Under the pieces are notes generated by a model. The model searched no databases, was not told the DNA's origin, and saw only the letters and a list, made by a program, of their open reading frames with translations. Position numbers and translations under genes: made by a program. Below are positions 8,396 through 16,938 of a stretch of 64,000 bases of DNA, in pieces; position 1 is the stretch's first letter, and every line of letters begins with the position of its first letter. Source of the stretch: Ancrocorticia sp. (GTDB lineage: Bacteria > Actinomycetota > Actinomycetes > Actinomycetales > Actinomycetaceae); contig JALCLX010000001.1 in assembly GCA_022648165.1 (NCBI GenBank), positions 124,001 to 188,000 on the forward strand, given 5' to 3'.

Positions 8396-10978
8396 TTAGT
8401 TGGCCGCACTCAACCCACTGGGTTGCGTGCCGGCGTCGATCCGGCGATGATCCACTGCCGCGGTAAGCCCGTCGATCTCCTCCGGGCTTTCCACGCTCAC
8501 TGCGTCGTCGGGCAGCGGGGCATCCGCGTCTTGGCCGGTGAAGGTGAATGTCACAGGAATGTTGTCCTTATCCACATCCACCACGATATTCTGCCCGGCC
8601 TGGAATTCTCCGAACAGCAGCTTCTCCGACAGCACGTCCTCAATATCCCGCTGGATGGCACGGCGCAATGGCCGAGCGCCCAACACCGGATCGTATCCGC
8701 GATCGGCAAGCAGTTCTTTCGCCGCCTGCGTCAGCACAATATGCAGATCCTTTTCAGCCAAACGCTTGTCTAGCTTCCCAACCATAAGATCCACAATCTG
8801 CAGAATCTCAGAACGCTTGAGCTGCGGGAACACAATCGTATCGTCCACACGGTTCAAGAACTCTGGGCGGAATTGCTCCTTCAACGCCTCGTTGACCCGC
8901 CGCTTCATGCGCTCATATGACGTGGTCGTGTCCTGATCAAACTGGAAGCCAGTGGTCACGCCCTTCGCGATGTCCTTCGTCCCCAAGTTGGTGGTCATAA
9001 TGATAATCGTGTTCTTGAAATCGACCACGCGGCCCTGGGAATCAGTCAACCTACCTTCTTCAAGAATCTGAAGCAAGGAGTTGAACAAATCAGGATGCGC
9101 TTTTTCGATCTCATCAAACAACACCACGGAGAATGGCTTGCGCCGCACCTTTTCGGTGAGCTGGCCGCCTTCTTCGTAGCCCACATACCCAGGAGGAGCA
9201 CCAAACAGCCGCGAAACCGTGTGCTTTTCTGAATACTCGGACATGTCCAGAGTGATCAACGCGGATTCGTCACCAAACAGGAATTCGGCCAACGCCTTCG
9301 CCAACTCGGTCTTTCCAACACCAGTTGGACCGGCAAAGATGAACGATCCGCCGGGGCGGTTCGGATCCTTCAAACCGGCCCGTGTACGGCGTATGGCCTG
9401 CGAGAGCGCAGTCACAGCCTCGTCTTGGCCAATCACACGCTTGTGCAATTCGTCTTCCATCCGCAGCAGCTTGGCAGATTCGGCTTCAGTCAGACGGAAC
9501 ACCGGGATACCCGTTGCCATGGACAGCACCTCATTGATGAGGTCCTCATCCACCACGGACACTACGTCCATGTCGCCATCTTTCCAGGCCTTCTCGCGCT
9601 CATTGCGCTGCGCCGTGAGTTTCTGTTCTTCGTCACGCAGGGATGCCGCTCTCTCGAAATCCTGTCCGTCAATCGCTGCTTCCTTGTCGCGCCGCAGGAT
9701 CGCGATCTTCTCATCGAGTTCGCGCAATTCGGGCGGAGCCGTCATCTTCCGGATAGCCAGGCGCGCACCGGCCTCGTCGATCAGATCAATCGCCTTATCG
9801 GGAAGGAAACGATCGTTGATATACCGATCAGAAAGCCGCGCCGCCGCCTCAAGTGCACCATCGGTAATAGTGACGCGATGGAAGGATTCGTAGCGGTCAC
9901 GCAAACCCTTCAGAATTTCGATAGTCTGCGCGATTGTTGGCTCATCCACTTGAATCGGTTGGAATCGCCGCTCCAAAGCCGCATCCTTTTCGATGTACTT
10001 GCGGTATTCGTCAAGAGTTGTAGCTCCAATAACTTGGAGTTCTCCGCGTGCCATCATCGGTTTAAGCAGCGAAGCAGCATCTAATGCCCCTTCAGCGGCG
10101 CCCGCACCAACAAGCGTATGGATCTCGTCGATAAACAAAATGATGTCCCCGCGAGTGTTGATCTCTTTGAGGATCTTCTTCATCCGCTCTTCGAAATCGC
10201 CGCGATACCGCGAACCTGCAACCAGCGAACCCATATCGAGCGAATACAGCTGCTTGCCCTTCAAAGTCTCCGGGACGTCTCCGGCCGCAATCGACTGCGC
10301 CAGGCCCTCGACAACGGCGGTCTTCCCAACCCCAGGTTCTCCGATCAGCACCGGGTTGTTCTTGGTCCGCCGCGAAAGCACCTGCATCACACGTTCAGTT
10401 TCCACGTGCCGCCCGATAACGGGATCGAGCTTGTGCTCCCGCGCGCTCTGGGTAAGGTTGCGGCCATACTGATCCAATACTGTGGATCCGGCCTTCTGGC
10501 CTTCCCGTGGCCCGCCGCCAACCCCCACCGGCTCCTTACCTTGGAAACCGGAAATCAGCTGGTTGACCTGGTTGCGTACACGCGGCATATCTGCACCGAG
10601 CTTCGTCAGCACTTGCGCAGCCACGCCGTCGGGTTCACGCGTAAGCCCCAGCAGCAAGTGTTCCGTGCCGATGTAGGAATGACCAAGCTGCAGGCCTTCA
10701 CGCATCGCGTATTCGATCACTTTTTTGGCACGTGGCGTGAAAGGAATGTGCCCAGACGGGGGCTCCTGGCCCTCACCAATAATCTCAATGACCTGGGCCC
10801 GGACATCGTCAAGCGTAATACCTAGCGCTTCCAGCGCCTTCGCGGCAACTCCTTCTCCCTCACGGATCAGGCCGAGCAAAATGTGCTCTGTGCCGAGGTA
10901 GTTGTGCTTGAGGTTACGGGCCTCTTCCTGCGCGAGCACAATGACTCGGCGGGCTCGGTCTGTAAACCGTTCAAACAT
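8396..10978 (-). CDS. clpC: ATP-dependent Clp protease ATPase subunit ClpC
   Basis: AAA+ unfoldase of about 860 residues that feeds proteins to ClpP. Domain order: Clp_N double repeat ([19 protein letters not shown] and [19 protein letters not shown]), first AAA module with Walker [10 protein letters not shown] and Walker [12 protein letters not shown], a UVR-type middle segment ([15 protein letters not shown]), second AAA module with [11 protein letters not shown] and [13 protein letters not shown], and the C-terminal D2-small domain. The ATG giving [11 protein letters not shown] has AAGGAG 6 bases upstream, so this start is chosen over the upstream in-frame extension. A ClgR-like site lies about 90 bases upstream. 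Full length for the family. Confidence 0.97.
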   Translation of the reverse strand: MFERFTDRARRVIVLAQEEARNLKHNYLGTEHILLGLIREGEGVAAKALEALGITLDDVRAQVIEIIGEGQEPPSGHIPFTPRAKKVIEYAMREGLQLGHSYIGTEHLLLGLTREPDGVAAQVLTKLGADMPRVRNQVNQLISGFQGKEPVGVGGGPREGQKAGSTVLDQYGRNLTQSAREHKLDPVIGRHVETERVMQVLSRRTKNNPVLIGEPGVGKTAVVEGLAQSIAAGDVPETLKGKQLYSLDMGSLVAGSRYRGDFEERMKKILKEINTRGDIILFIDEIHTLVGAGAAEGALDAASLLKPMMARGELQVIGATTLDEYRKYIEKDAALERRFQPIQVDEPTIAQTIEILKGLRDRYESFHRVTITDGALEAAARLSDRYINDRFLPDKAIDLIDEAGARLAIRKMTAPPELRELDEKIAILRRDKEAAIDGQDFERAASLRDEEQKLTAQRNEREKAWKDGDMDVVSVVDEDLINEVLSMATGIPVFRLTEAESAKLLRMEDELHKRVIGQDEAVTALSQAIRRTRAGLKDPNRPGGSFIFAGPTGVGKTELAKALAEFLFGDESALITLDMSEYSEKHTVSRLFGAPPGYVGYEEGGQLTEKVRRKPFSVVLFDEIEKAHPDLFNSLLQILEEGRLTDSQGRVVDFKNTIIIMTTNLGTKDIAKGVTTGFQFDQDTTTSYERMKRRVNEALKEQFRPEFLNRVDDTIVFPQLKRSEILQIVDLMVGKLDKRLAEKDLHIVLTQAAKELLADRGYDPVLGARPLRRAIQRDIEDVLSEKLLFGEFQAGQNIVVDVDKDNIPVTFTFTGQDADAPLPDDAVSVESPEEIDGLTAAVDHRRIDAGTQPSGLSAAN

Positions 10979-11069
10979 GGGCACTCCTTGAATGGACACT
11001 AATCTCCGAATGGGTGTCCCATCCGGGTTCACTCAACAATAACGGCGAAACGGCAATTTTCGTCTCACT

Positions 11070-11083
11070 GTTCGCCACAGGCG
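11070..11083. promoter_or_regulatory. Candidate ClgR box upstream of clpC
   Basis: GTTCGC-CACAG-GCG fits the GTTCGC-N5-GCG pattern described for the actinobacterial clp/lon regulator ClgR. It lies in the short space between the dtd stop and the clpC start, 92 bases before the ATG. The core TCGCC-ACA-GGCGA is itself an inverted repeat. Confidence 0.5.
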
Positions 11084-11088
11084 AGAGC

Positions 11089-11538
11089 TCACGCTTCAAT
11101 GAGGAGCGTGAACGGGCCGTCATTCACCAGCTCTACCTCCATCATGGCACCAAAAACTCCCTCTTCCACATGAAGGCCATATGTTGTTCGCAGTTCGCGC
11201 GCAACCGCAGCTACAAGCGGCTCAGCCACATCCCCTGGCGCCGCATGTGACCACCCCGGGCGCCGGCCCTTTCGGATGTCCGCATACAGCGTGAACTGTG
11301 AAATCAAAAGTATCGGTGCACCGCATTCCTCAGCCGCCACCCGCGCTGCGGCGCCGTCGTTAACCGGATCGCGCAAGATGCGCTGCTGCGCAATCTTCCG
11401 CGCCACTTTCTCTACCTGTGCCTGGCCGTCGCCATGAGTCACGCCGAGCAGCACGCAGAGCCCTGTCCCGATACTGCCCACAATCTGCCCGTTGACCGAC
11501 ACGCTCGCACGTGTCACGCGCTGAACTACCGCGCGCAT
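11089..11538 (-). CDS. dtd: D-aminoacyl-tRNA deacylase
   Basis: A 149-residue enzyme that removes D-amino acids mischarged on tRNA. It starts with the family's MRAVVQRVTRASVSV and carries both conserved active-site motifs, ISQFTLYADIRKGRRP (the SQFTL loop) and the C-terminal NDGPFTL version of the NxGPxT motif that rejects L-amino acids. Length is normal. The ATG directly follows the stop of the DUF2516 gene (TAG-ATG), so the two are co-transcribed. Confidence 0.96.
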   Translation of the reverse strand: MRAVVQRVTRASVSVNGQIVGSIGTGLCVLLGVTHGDGQAQVEKVARKIAQQRILRDPVNDGAAARVAAEECGAPILLISQFTLYADIRKGRRPGWSHAAPGDVAEPLVAAVARELRTTYGLHVEEGVFGAMMEVELVNDGPFTLLIEA

Positions 11539-11871
11539 CTACCAGCCTCCCTGATTGTTTTTGTTCCGCCGATTTCCACGGCGCGGCGGCCCCATGCGGT
11601 GGCACTCGGGCCCAAGGAAAAACAAAGCAGCGAACAGAGCCACCAGGTACAGAATCGAACGGAACGGCAAAAAGAAGCTCCACGCGTAGCCATTGCCCAC
11701 AACAAGTAGCGAGGCCACCAGGATCATGATCCACGCGGGCTTAGAAAGCCGCGCCAGAACGAATTGATCACCACTTCGCCGCAGAGCCTCAATGAATGCC
11801 CACCCTACAAACAGTAGTAACGCGAGCGGAATGATCTGCCCCACGACCAGCGAATAAAGGTCCGAACCCAC
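11539..11871 (-). CDS. DUF2516 family membrane protein
   Basis: Small protein of 110 residues with about three hydrophobic membrane segments (QIIPLALLLFVGWAFIEAL, AWIMILVASLLVVGNGYAW, SILYLVALFAALFFLG) and a basic, Gly/Asn-rich C-tail (RRGNRRNKNNQGGW). Size and layout fit the actinobacterial DUF2516 family, whose function is not known. It abuts dtd with no gap. Confidence 0.75.
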   Translation of the reverse strand: MGSDLYSLVVGQIIPLALLLFVGWAFIEALRRSGDQFVLARLSKPAWIMILVASLLVVGNGYAWSFFLPFRSILYLVALFAALFFLGPECHRMGPPRRGNRRNKNNQGGW

Positions 11872-11951
11872 AACGAGCCTCCCTTCTGCTTCCTCATCGC
11901 GCCCCGAATGCCTCGATAGCGCTGACGTACAAGAGCTCCTGGACTTCCCTA

Positions 11952-13094
11952 CTAGAGAAGTTTCCGGCGGAATTCCGCTCCGGGCCGCGTAGCGGGAGTC
12001 GCGCTGGAAGTTCCAGCAGGATTGACAATTGCCTCCTGGCCCGCGCGGAAGTTCCCAACCTCCACCACCGCTTCCACCGGAACACTCCGCCGGATCAGCG
12101 CAAGAGCCACAGGCCCGTCCACGGCGTCGCGCACCGCGCTTGTGATAATACCAACGGCGCGGCCTTCATGAACGACGTCGTCGCCGCCATGCGGGAGTTC
12201 ATCCACCGGTCCTTCCAGATACAGCATGGCAAGCCGCCGCGGAGGCTTACCCATGTTCACAACCTTCGCCACTGCTTCTTGCCCGCGGTAGCAACCCTTG
12301 TGCAAATGTACAGCGGTGCGCAGCCAGTCGAGTTCATGCGGCAGCACATTCTCCACGATCTCCGCCGCAGGCCGGGGCCTCCACGCCGTCACCCGCGCGG
12401 CCTCCCATGCGAGGAGCCCAGCTGCTTCAATGCCACCGCTGCGCAGCTTTTCCACCGCCGCGCTCTGTTTGCTCAACGGGATCAGCGCGATGTGTGCATC
12501 CCACTGGGCGCCGGGATGCTCAGCATCACGCGGGCCATATGTTACCCCATTCGGTGCGGTATTCGGCCACGGATCGTGCCACACCAGCGGGCGGCCATCG
12601 GCCCCCAACATGGCACAATCAGCCATAACGTGAGCGGCCTCGCCCATTGCACCAAAAGCTCCGATTTCGGGCTCCGGTGCGACCTCCACGCGTTTCATGA
12701 ATCGCATCGATGAAAGAAAATCGGCAAAAGGTGCACCAAAGCCCGCGTCAGTGATAAGCCATGTGGCGGCGCCGTCGTCAATCACTGCCGCCGCATTCTC
12801 AATGTGGCCCGAAGGCCCAAGAAGGATCGTCTCCGTGGATATGCCAGGCTCCAACTCAATGAGGTTCTGCGTTGTCAGCGAATTGAGCCACTCCAAACGG
12901 TCCGGACCAGAAACACGTACTACGTCCACGTGGCTGAGATCTGTGAAGGCTCTGCCCGAACGCAACGCACGTTCTTCCCTGGCGGGAGAGCCAAAATGAG
13001 CCACGGCGCCGTCGTCCACTGTGCCCGTATCCTCCAGAATCACAGCATCCGGAAGATCCGCTAGCACGCCATGCGAGGACTCTCCAATAGCCAC
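11952..13094 (-). CDS. ygfZ: YgfZ/GcvT-family folate-binding Fe-S cluster protein
   Basis: A 380-residue GcvT-like protein that by family helps assembly or repair of iron-sulfur enzymes in a folate-dependent way. The diagnostic YgfZ signature K-G-C-Y-x-G-Q-E is present (HKGCYRGQEAVAKV), with its single conserved cysteine. The N-terminal aminomethyltransferase-like domain shows RLEWLNSLTTQN. The GTG start at 13094 shares one base with the stop of the FABP-type gene, so the two are translationally coupled; the pairing with a heme-binding-type protein hints at shared redox or Fe-S roles. Confidence 0.92.
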   Translation of the reverse strand: MAIGESSHGVLADLPDAVILEDTGTVDDGAVAHFGSPAREERALRSGRAFTDLSHVDVVRVSGPDRLEWLNSLTTQNLIELEPGISTETILLGPSGHIENAAAVIDDGAATWLITDAGFGAPFADFLSSMRFMKRVEVAPEPEIGAFGAMGEAAHVMADCAMLGADGRPLVWHDPWPNTAPNGVTYGPRDAEHPGAQWDAHIALIPLSKQSAAVEKLRSGGIEAAGLLAWEAARVTAWRPRPAAEIVENVLPHELDWLRTAVHLHKGCYRGQEAVAKVVNMGKPPRRLAMLYLEGPVDELPHGGDDVVHEGRAVGIITSAVRDAVDGPVALALIRRSVPVEAVVEVGNFRAGQEAIVNPAGTSSATPATRPGAEFRRKLL

Positions 13095-13669
13095 TATTCC
13101 GCCTCCGCACGCGATAGACGGCCCGCCATGTACGAACGCATCTCGTGGCCAAACGCCGCCATATCGTAAGCCACAAACAAGTCACTGTGCACAAGTCCGC
13201 CCAACAACCGTGCCGCCGTGAATTCCGACGCCGTGGGAGTTGCCGCGATAGCATCAGCCGCCAGCTGGAACTGCGGACCTTTGATTACTCCCGCCCATGT
13301 GATCGCGTGACCAGCCGGAGAACACGTGGTCGCCTCCAGCAACGTCGCGCCGTCACGCTTCTCTACCCCTGGGGTGGCCCTCAGAAAACCTGTGAGGGAA
13401 CTCCACAACTCGCCTTTTGTGAGCTCGTCATACATCGGTTGGCCCGGCACTTCTTTATCAACCGTGGCGGCCGATTCCTTCGCAAGCCACACATTGGAGC
13501 GCACACGCAGATAAGGCCCGGAATCGTCATTATCAATCACGACCTCATGGAGATACGCTGCAGCCTCCACGTTCTCATATTCGAGCACACCAGCGCCGCG
13601 CCACGTGTCCACCAACCACGCCATCGGGTAGCATTCAGGCGCAAGATTCTCCGGAATTTGAAACACCAT
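13094..13669 (-). CDS. FABP/nitrobindin-like beta-barrel protein
   Basis: A 191-residue protein of the bacterial FABP-like (DUF1794, THAP4/nitrobindin-like) family. The N-terminal motif WLVDTWRGAGVLEY corresponds to the family's GxWxGxGxxxY signature, with D in place of the first glycine. Members form a 10-stranded barrel that binds heme or a small hydrophobic ligand. No signal peptide or membrane segment is present. It overlaps ygfZ by one base. Confidence 0.82.
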   Translation of the reverse strand: MVFQIPENLAPECYPMAWLVDTWRGAGVLEYENVEAAAYLHEVVIDNDDSGPYLRVRSNVWLAKESAATVDKEVPGQPMYDELTKGELWSSLTGFLRATPGVEKRDGATLLEATTCSPAGHAITWAGVIKGPQFQLAADAIAATPTASEFTAARLLGGLVHSDLFVAYDMAAFGHEMRSYMAGRLSRAEAE

Positions 13670-13678
13670 GACTCCAGG

Positions 13679-14479
13679 CTAGAGCACCAGCATCCCCAAG
13701 GCATACCCTCCCAGGCCCAGCACGCAGAACGGAACAAGTGCAAATGTGGCCGCAGCGCTGCCTTGCCACACCTTGCGGTTAGCCCGAGCCACCTTCTCCA
13801 TTGCCCATGTGACCAGCACATACAGCACCGAGAACACCGCAACGGCCCACCAGGAGACATCACCAAGTGCAACAACGGCAACCGCACTGCCTACCGCAGC
13901 AGCGATGAAGACTCCCAGCTCACGCCACCGGCCAGGTACGAAATAGCGCGCCAAAGTTCCCCCAAGCAAAGCACCCACGCCCACGAGCCCCAGCGCCGGC
14001 CCTCCAACCATCCGCGCAAGCACAATCCACGCAGCCGCCGTGAGGATCATCAGTATTCCCGCATACACGCCAGAAACGTGGCGCAGCAATTTCTCACGGC
14101 CATCCCGCCGCAGCATTTCGCCAATAAAGACCACCGGAACAGAAAATGCCGCCACGTACATCAGATCGTCCGGATTTCCCGCACCCGCCACCAGGCAGGT
14201 CACTACCGCAATTGCGATCAGGATCAGCCGTGGAATTACACGGTCTGGAAGTAGCGCCAGTTCTACCCACCCCCACGTGAATGCCAGCAAAATAAGCATC
14301 ATGAGAATCGTTAAAACCCACGCATTACCTGGGTAAACTTCCGCGACTGGCGCAGAAAGTTCCCCAGTCGAACGCACCGAACCATATGCTGCGAGCATCC
14401 CCGCAGCCATCAAGACCGCCGCCAATAATCCGATCGCCAAACGCAACGATCTGCCAAAAGTGACATGTTGCTCATTCAC
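13679..14479 (-). CDS. Polytopic membrane protein of unknown function
   Basis: A 266-residue protein with about seven to eight predicted membrane segments (for example LAIGLLAAVLMAAGMLAAYG, AWVLTILMMLILLAFTWGWV, LILIAIAVVTCLVAGAG, and a final CVLGLGGYALGMLVL). No catalytic motif is recognised. It is the first gene of the minus-strand run and stands divergent to the GlnR-like regulator 91 bases away, so the two promoters share this gap. Confidence 0.75.
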   Translation of the reverse strand: MNEQHVTFGRSLRLAIGLLAAVLMAAGMLAAYGSVRSTGELSAPVAEVYPGNAWVLTILMMLILLAFTWGWVELALLPDRVIPRLILIAIAVVTCLVAGAGNPDDLMYVAAFSVPVVFIGEMLRRDGREKLLRHVSGVYAGILMILTAAAWIVLARMVGGPALGLVGVGALLGGTLARYFVPGRWRELGVFIAAAVGSAVAVVALGDVSWWAVAVFSVLYVLVTWAMEKVARANRKVWQGSAAATFALVPFCVLGLGGYALGMLVL

Positions 14480-14570
14480 CTAGGTATCATCTCACGCCAG
14501 GACGTAATTCCGCATTGTGGGCACACACCCCCCTAAAATGTGGGAAAGGACCACAAGTGAGGAGCACCTT

Positions 14571-15242
14571 ATGCCTGGCATAGTGCTATTGACGTCAGAC
14601 GGCGGCGAACCAGCCGATGTCCTACCCGGTCTTGCCCTTCTCACATTGGGAATCGAGATCGCGCCCCTCACCACTTCGGCACTCGCCGCTAACCTCGATG
14701 CGGACGTCCTCATCCTGGATGGCCGCCGCGACCTTGTTTCCGCACGCTCCATTTGCCGTGCAGCCAGCGGCGCAATGGAGGCACCACCCACGCTCCTCGT
14801 ACTCGAGGAAGGCGGCTTCGCCGTCGTCTCCGTCTCATGGGGCGCTTCCGAAACCGTGGCATACAACGCACCGCCCGCAGAAATCCAGGCGCGCATTCGA
14901 ATGCTCGTGGATCGCGCCCAGGCGGAGAGCTCGTCAACCAGCGACGCCCCCGTGCTCAACACCGGAGGCCTTGTTATCGATGCCGGCGCTTTTACAGCCA
15001 AACTCAACGGCAATGCGCTCGACCTCACCTACAAGGAATTCGAGCTCCTGCGCTACTTCGCCGAGCACCCCGGGCGGGTCATATCGCGCGACTCGTTACT
15101 TCAGGAAGTTTGGGGGTACGACTACTTTGGTGGTTCGCGCACCGTAGACGTCCATGTCAGGCGGCTGCGCGCAAAGCTCGGCCCCGAGCATGAGACCCTC
15201 ATCAGCACCGTCCGAAACGTCGGCTACCGCTTCGATCCGTGA
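14571..15242 (+). CDS. glnR: GlnR-like orphan OmpR-family response regulator
   Basis: A 223-residue regulator with an N-terminal receiver-like domain and a C-terminal winged helix (LDLTYKEFELLRYFAEHPGR and SRTVDVHVRRLRAKLGPEHE). The receiver has ADVLILDGRRDL with D50 at exactly the position of the non-phosphorylated aspartate of actinobacterial GlnR, and TEGG-like EEGGFAVV; the usual acidic pocket and histidine-kinase partner are absent. GlnR controls nitrogen assimilation and, in some species, sugar uptake. The ATG at 14571 has GAGGAG about 8 bases upstream and is preferred to an in-frame ATG at 14517. A gdhA gene lies elsewhere in the window and may be a target. Confidence 0.87.
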   Translation: MPGIVLLTSDGGEPADVLPGLALLTLGIEIAPLTTSALAANLDADVLILDGRRDLVSARSICRAASGAMEAPPTLLVLEEGGFAVVSVSWGASETVAYNAPPAEIQARIRMLVDRAQAESSSTSDAPVLNTGGLVIDAGAFTAKLNGNALDLTYKEFELLRYFAEHPGRVISRDSLLQEVWGYDYFGGSRTVDVHVRRLRAKLGPEHETLISTVRNVGYRFDP

Positions 15243-15301
15243 CGACGGCGCGGCTGGGCCGGCCCGATAATTCCGTTATCAAAGGTTTATCTTCAAAACG
15301 C

Positions 15302-15331
15302 TGACACACGTGCTCACGTTGCTGTTATGCT
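15302..15331 (+). promoter_or_regulatory. Candidate promoter of the small RNA
   Basis: TGACAC and TATGCT are separated by 18 bases, a good match to a housekeeping sigma-70-type promoter, and would start transcription near 15338, right at the first closing-stem base of the predicted RNA. Confidence 0.5.
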
Positions 15332-15339
15332 GTTCTTAC

Positions 15340-15465
15340 GACACCGGATCGCGAAAGCCCCGGGCTCCAACTTCTGCCGCTACGAGCGGCCTACGCGCCG
15401 ACTGGCGCTATCGGGTTCGGTGTCAACTGAGAGGGCCTCGTCTTCGGACTGGGCCCTCTCTTGGT
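15340..15465 (+). ncRNA. Candidate structured small RNA (cloverleaf plus terminator)
   Basis: A 7-bp closing stem GACACCG/CGGTGTC (15340-15346 with 15418-15424) encloses three hairpins: AGCC/GGCT (15356-15366), GCCGCT-ACG-AGCGGC (15376-15390) and GCGCC-GACT-GGCGC (15395-15408). A strong terminator hairpin follows. A promoter-like sequence ends just upstream. The shape recalls a tRNA cloverleaf, but the arm lengths, loops and missing TTC motif exclude a tRNA, and I recognise no riboswitch or housekeeping RNA class. No gene follows, so it would be a free-standing RNA rather than a leader. All evidence is base pairing seen in one sequence; covariation is untested. Confidence 0.5.
15429..15460 (+). 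terminator. Hairpin terminator with UUCG tetraloop
   Basis: GAGAGGGCC pairs perfectly with GGCCCTCTC; inside it GTC-TTCG-GAC forms an extra 3-bp stem capped by a UUCG tetraloop. The T run afterwards is short (TTGG), as often in actinobacteria. Confidence 0.7.
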
Positions 15466-15522
15466 GTGCGGCGTGGGGCTGTGCGCATGTTGTGCGGCGT
15501 GGGGCTGCCGCACCCGCGCCGA

Positions 15523-15595
15523 TACTTTTTCTAGTTAGAGCAGGCAAAATCCAAGGCGGCAGTGCCACCTAAGCCTGTCCTAGCAAGAAAAAGTA
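15523..15595. repeat. 73-bp palindromic element, copy A
   Basis: Begins TACTTTTTCTAGTTA and ends AGCAAGAAAAAGTA, giving terminal inverted repeats of about 10 bp, with a conserved centre GTGCCACCT. Closely similar copies lie at 16499-16571 and 56582-56655 in the same orientation; no coding frame is inside. Confidence 0.85.
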
Positions 15596-15655
15596 ATGGC
15601 GGCTCATTTCAAGGCTGGCGCGCACAAATTCCGACAGCACAAATTCTGGCAACGC

Positions 15656-15685
15656 CAGTTCCAGTAACGTCAGTTCCAGTAACGT
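15656..15685. repeat. 15-bp tandem duplication
   Basis: CAGTTCCAGTAACGT occurs twice head to tail with no mismatch. Confidence 0.9.
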
Positions 15686-15770
15686 CAATTTGCGACACCT
15701 GCAATTCCGACGCCACGATCGCCGCAGCAAAGAACGGGCCACCCTCATCCGGCGGTTTTCGCACGAGCCA

Positions 15771-15856
15771 TCTGCCCACCTATGCCCTACGGATGCTGAT
15801 ACCACTATTTCCGCTGGTCACAGATATAACCTCTGTCCACCTATTCCCTACGGATG
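15771..15856. repeat. 25-bp direct repeat pair, 61-bp spacing
   Basis: Copies at 15771-15795 and 15832-15856 share the pattern TCTGyCCACCTATkCC then CTACGGATG with two mismatches; start-to-start distance is 61 bases. Confidence 0.85.
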
Positions 15857-15901
15857 TCCGCACATACCGTACGGACACCACTCCGTCTCCTACTGAGCTC
15901 A

Positions 15902-15988
15902 ATTCGTTCCACGCCCGCGGACTTGTTGGTACGGCGGAATCAACCTGCCCCTATATTGCCCGATTCGTTCCACGCCCGCGGACTTGTT
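15902..15988. repeat. 26-bp direct repeat pair, 61-bp spacing
   Basis: Identical copies at 15902-15927 and 15963-15988 (ATTCGTTCCACGCCC then GCGGACTTGTT) with start-to-start distance 61. The second half, GCGGACTTGTT, recurs inverted at 16186-16196 and, with one change, at 16167-16177. Confidence 0.9.
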
Positions 15989-16461
15989 ACATCCGGGCCA
16001 CGTTGCCACGCGTCCGCCATCGAGATTCGCCAACCAGTGCGGAGATGTTGCGCCCCAACCAAACTTGTTACGCGTCAGATAGCACAATCGGCCCACCCGG
16101 GCGCAACAACCACTACCCGAGCGCAACAAGTTCCCCGACACGCCGAACTCCACGACGTCGTCGCACAACAAGCCCGCGTTGATGCAACAAGTCCGCGCTG
16201 ACACGACGTTGATTCGCGTAACGTTGCCGGCGGTGATGCGGGGAGCAACCATCCCCTGCGCTGGGCACGATTGGGATCTTCGTATCTTCTGCACTTGCGC
16301 ATCAAAGGCATGCTGTTGAGTGTGACTCTGGACAGGGCGACAGCCGTATGATTCTCGGAATATGCGTGGCAAGCTACTATCACAATTGCGATGCGCTGCT
16401 GCATCGTGCACCATCCAGACCAACCAAAGAATGCGGCTATTAGGCGTAACTTGAGAAGTGA

Positions 16462-16490
16462 AACGCCCAGGCGTTGTATTCTTCTTGTTA
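16462..16490 (+). terminator. Weak hairpin with T-rich tail
   Basis: AACGC-CCAG-GCGTT followed by GTATTCTTCTTGTT just before repeat copy B. The stem is only 5 bp, so terminator activity is doubtful. Confidence 0.3.
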
Positions 16491-16498
16491 AAAGCCGA

Positions 16499-16571
16499 TA
16501 CTTTTTCTAGTTAAAACAAGCAAAACCTAGGGAAGCAGTACCACCTGGGGCCGTTTCAGCAAGAAAAAGCA
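16499..16571. repeat. 73-bp palindromic element, copy B
   Basis: Begins TACTTTTTCTAGTTA and ends CAGCAAGAAAAAGCA, with the conserved centre GTACCACCT. Same orientation as copy A; the bases GCCGA just before it are also shared with copy A, so the two extend slightly further than copy C. Confidence 0.85.
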
Positions 16572-16611
16572 CCATGCGCCACGCCACGTGCCGCTTGTGC
16601 CACAGGCCGCT

Positions 16612-16694
16612 CGCCCCACCGCTCCACTCGCCCCACCGCTCCACTCGCGCACCGCTCCGCTCGCCCCACCGTTCCACTCGCGCACCGCTCCACT
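16612..16694. repeat. Minisatellite, five 16/17-bp units
   Basis: Five head-to-tail units of the form CGCCCCACCGCTCCACT (17 bp) or CGCGCACCGCTCCACT (16 bp), with single-base changes in two units. It starts 41 bp after repeat copy B. Mixed 16/17-bp units rule out a coding repeat. Confidence 0.9.
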
Positions 16695-16919
16695 CGCGCC
16701 AGCTACGCAGAAAATGTGACGCACGTCTTACGGGACTTTTATCCCACACACGCGAATGTGGATCTGAGTTGTTAATACTTCATGAACGATTCGTTGATAA
16801 CAGCCCTAAGACCCACAGACAATCACCTCATAATTCGCTAGATTTGATGTGCAGTACGGCAGAAATCACATCGTGTGGCAGGCATCAAACGCGATCATGC
16901 CCTATTCTGCTGTGTGGAG

Positions 16920-16938
16920 TGCCATTCACTTGATGGCA
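16920..16938. promoter_or_regulatory. Inverted repeat upstream of DUF47-pit
   Basis: TGCCAT-TCACTTG-ATGGCA is a perfect 6-bp inverted repeat ending 22 bases before the GTG start of the DUF47 gene, where it could act as an operator or leader hairpin. Confidence 0.3.

Noticed and set aside
15340-15424. tRNA gene, because of the cloverleaf
   Set aside because: No T-loop TTC motif, loops of 3-4 bases and wrong arm lengths.
15424-15437. TPP riboswitch, because of CTGAGAGG
   Set aside because: The motif is part of the terminator stem; the other conserved TPP elements are missing and no thiamine gene follows.
15771-15988. CRISPR array
   Set aside because: Two different two-copy repeats, no uniform repeat, and no cas genes in the window.
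15562-16182. Open frame of 206 codons
   Set aside because: Translation is Pro/Thr/Arg-rich low complexity, no ribosome site, and it crosses several nucleotide repeats.
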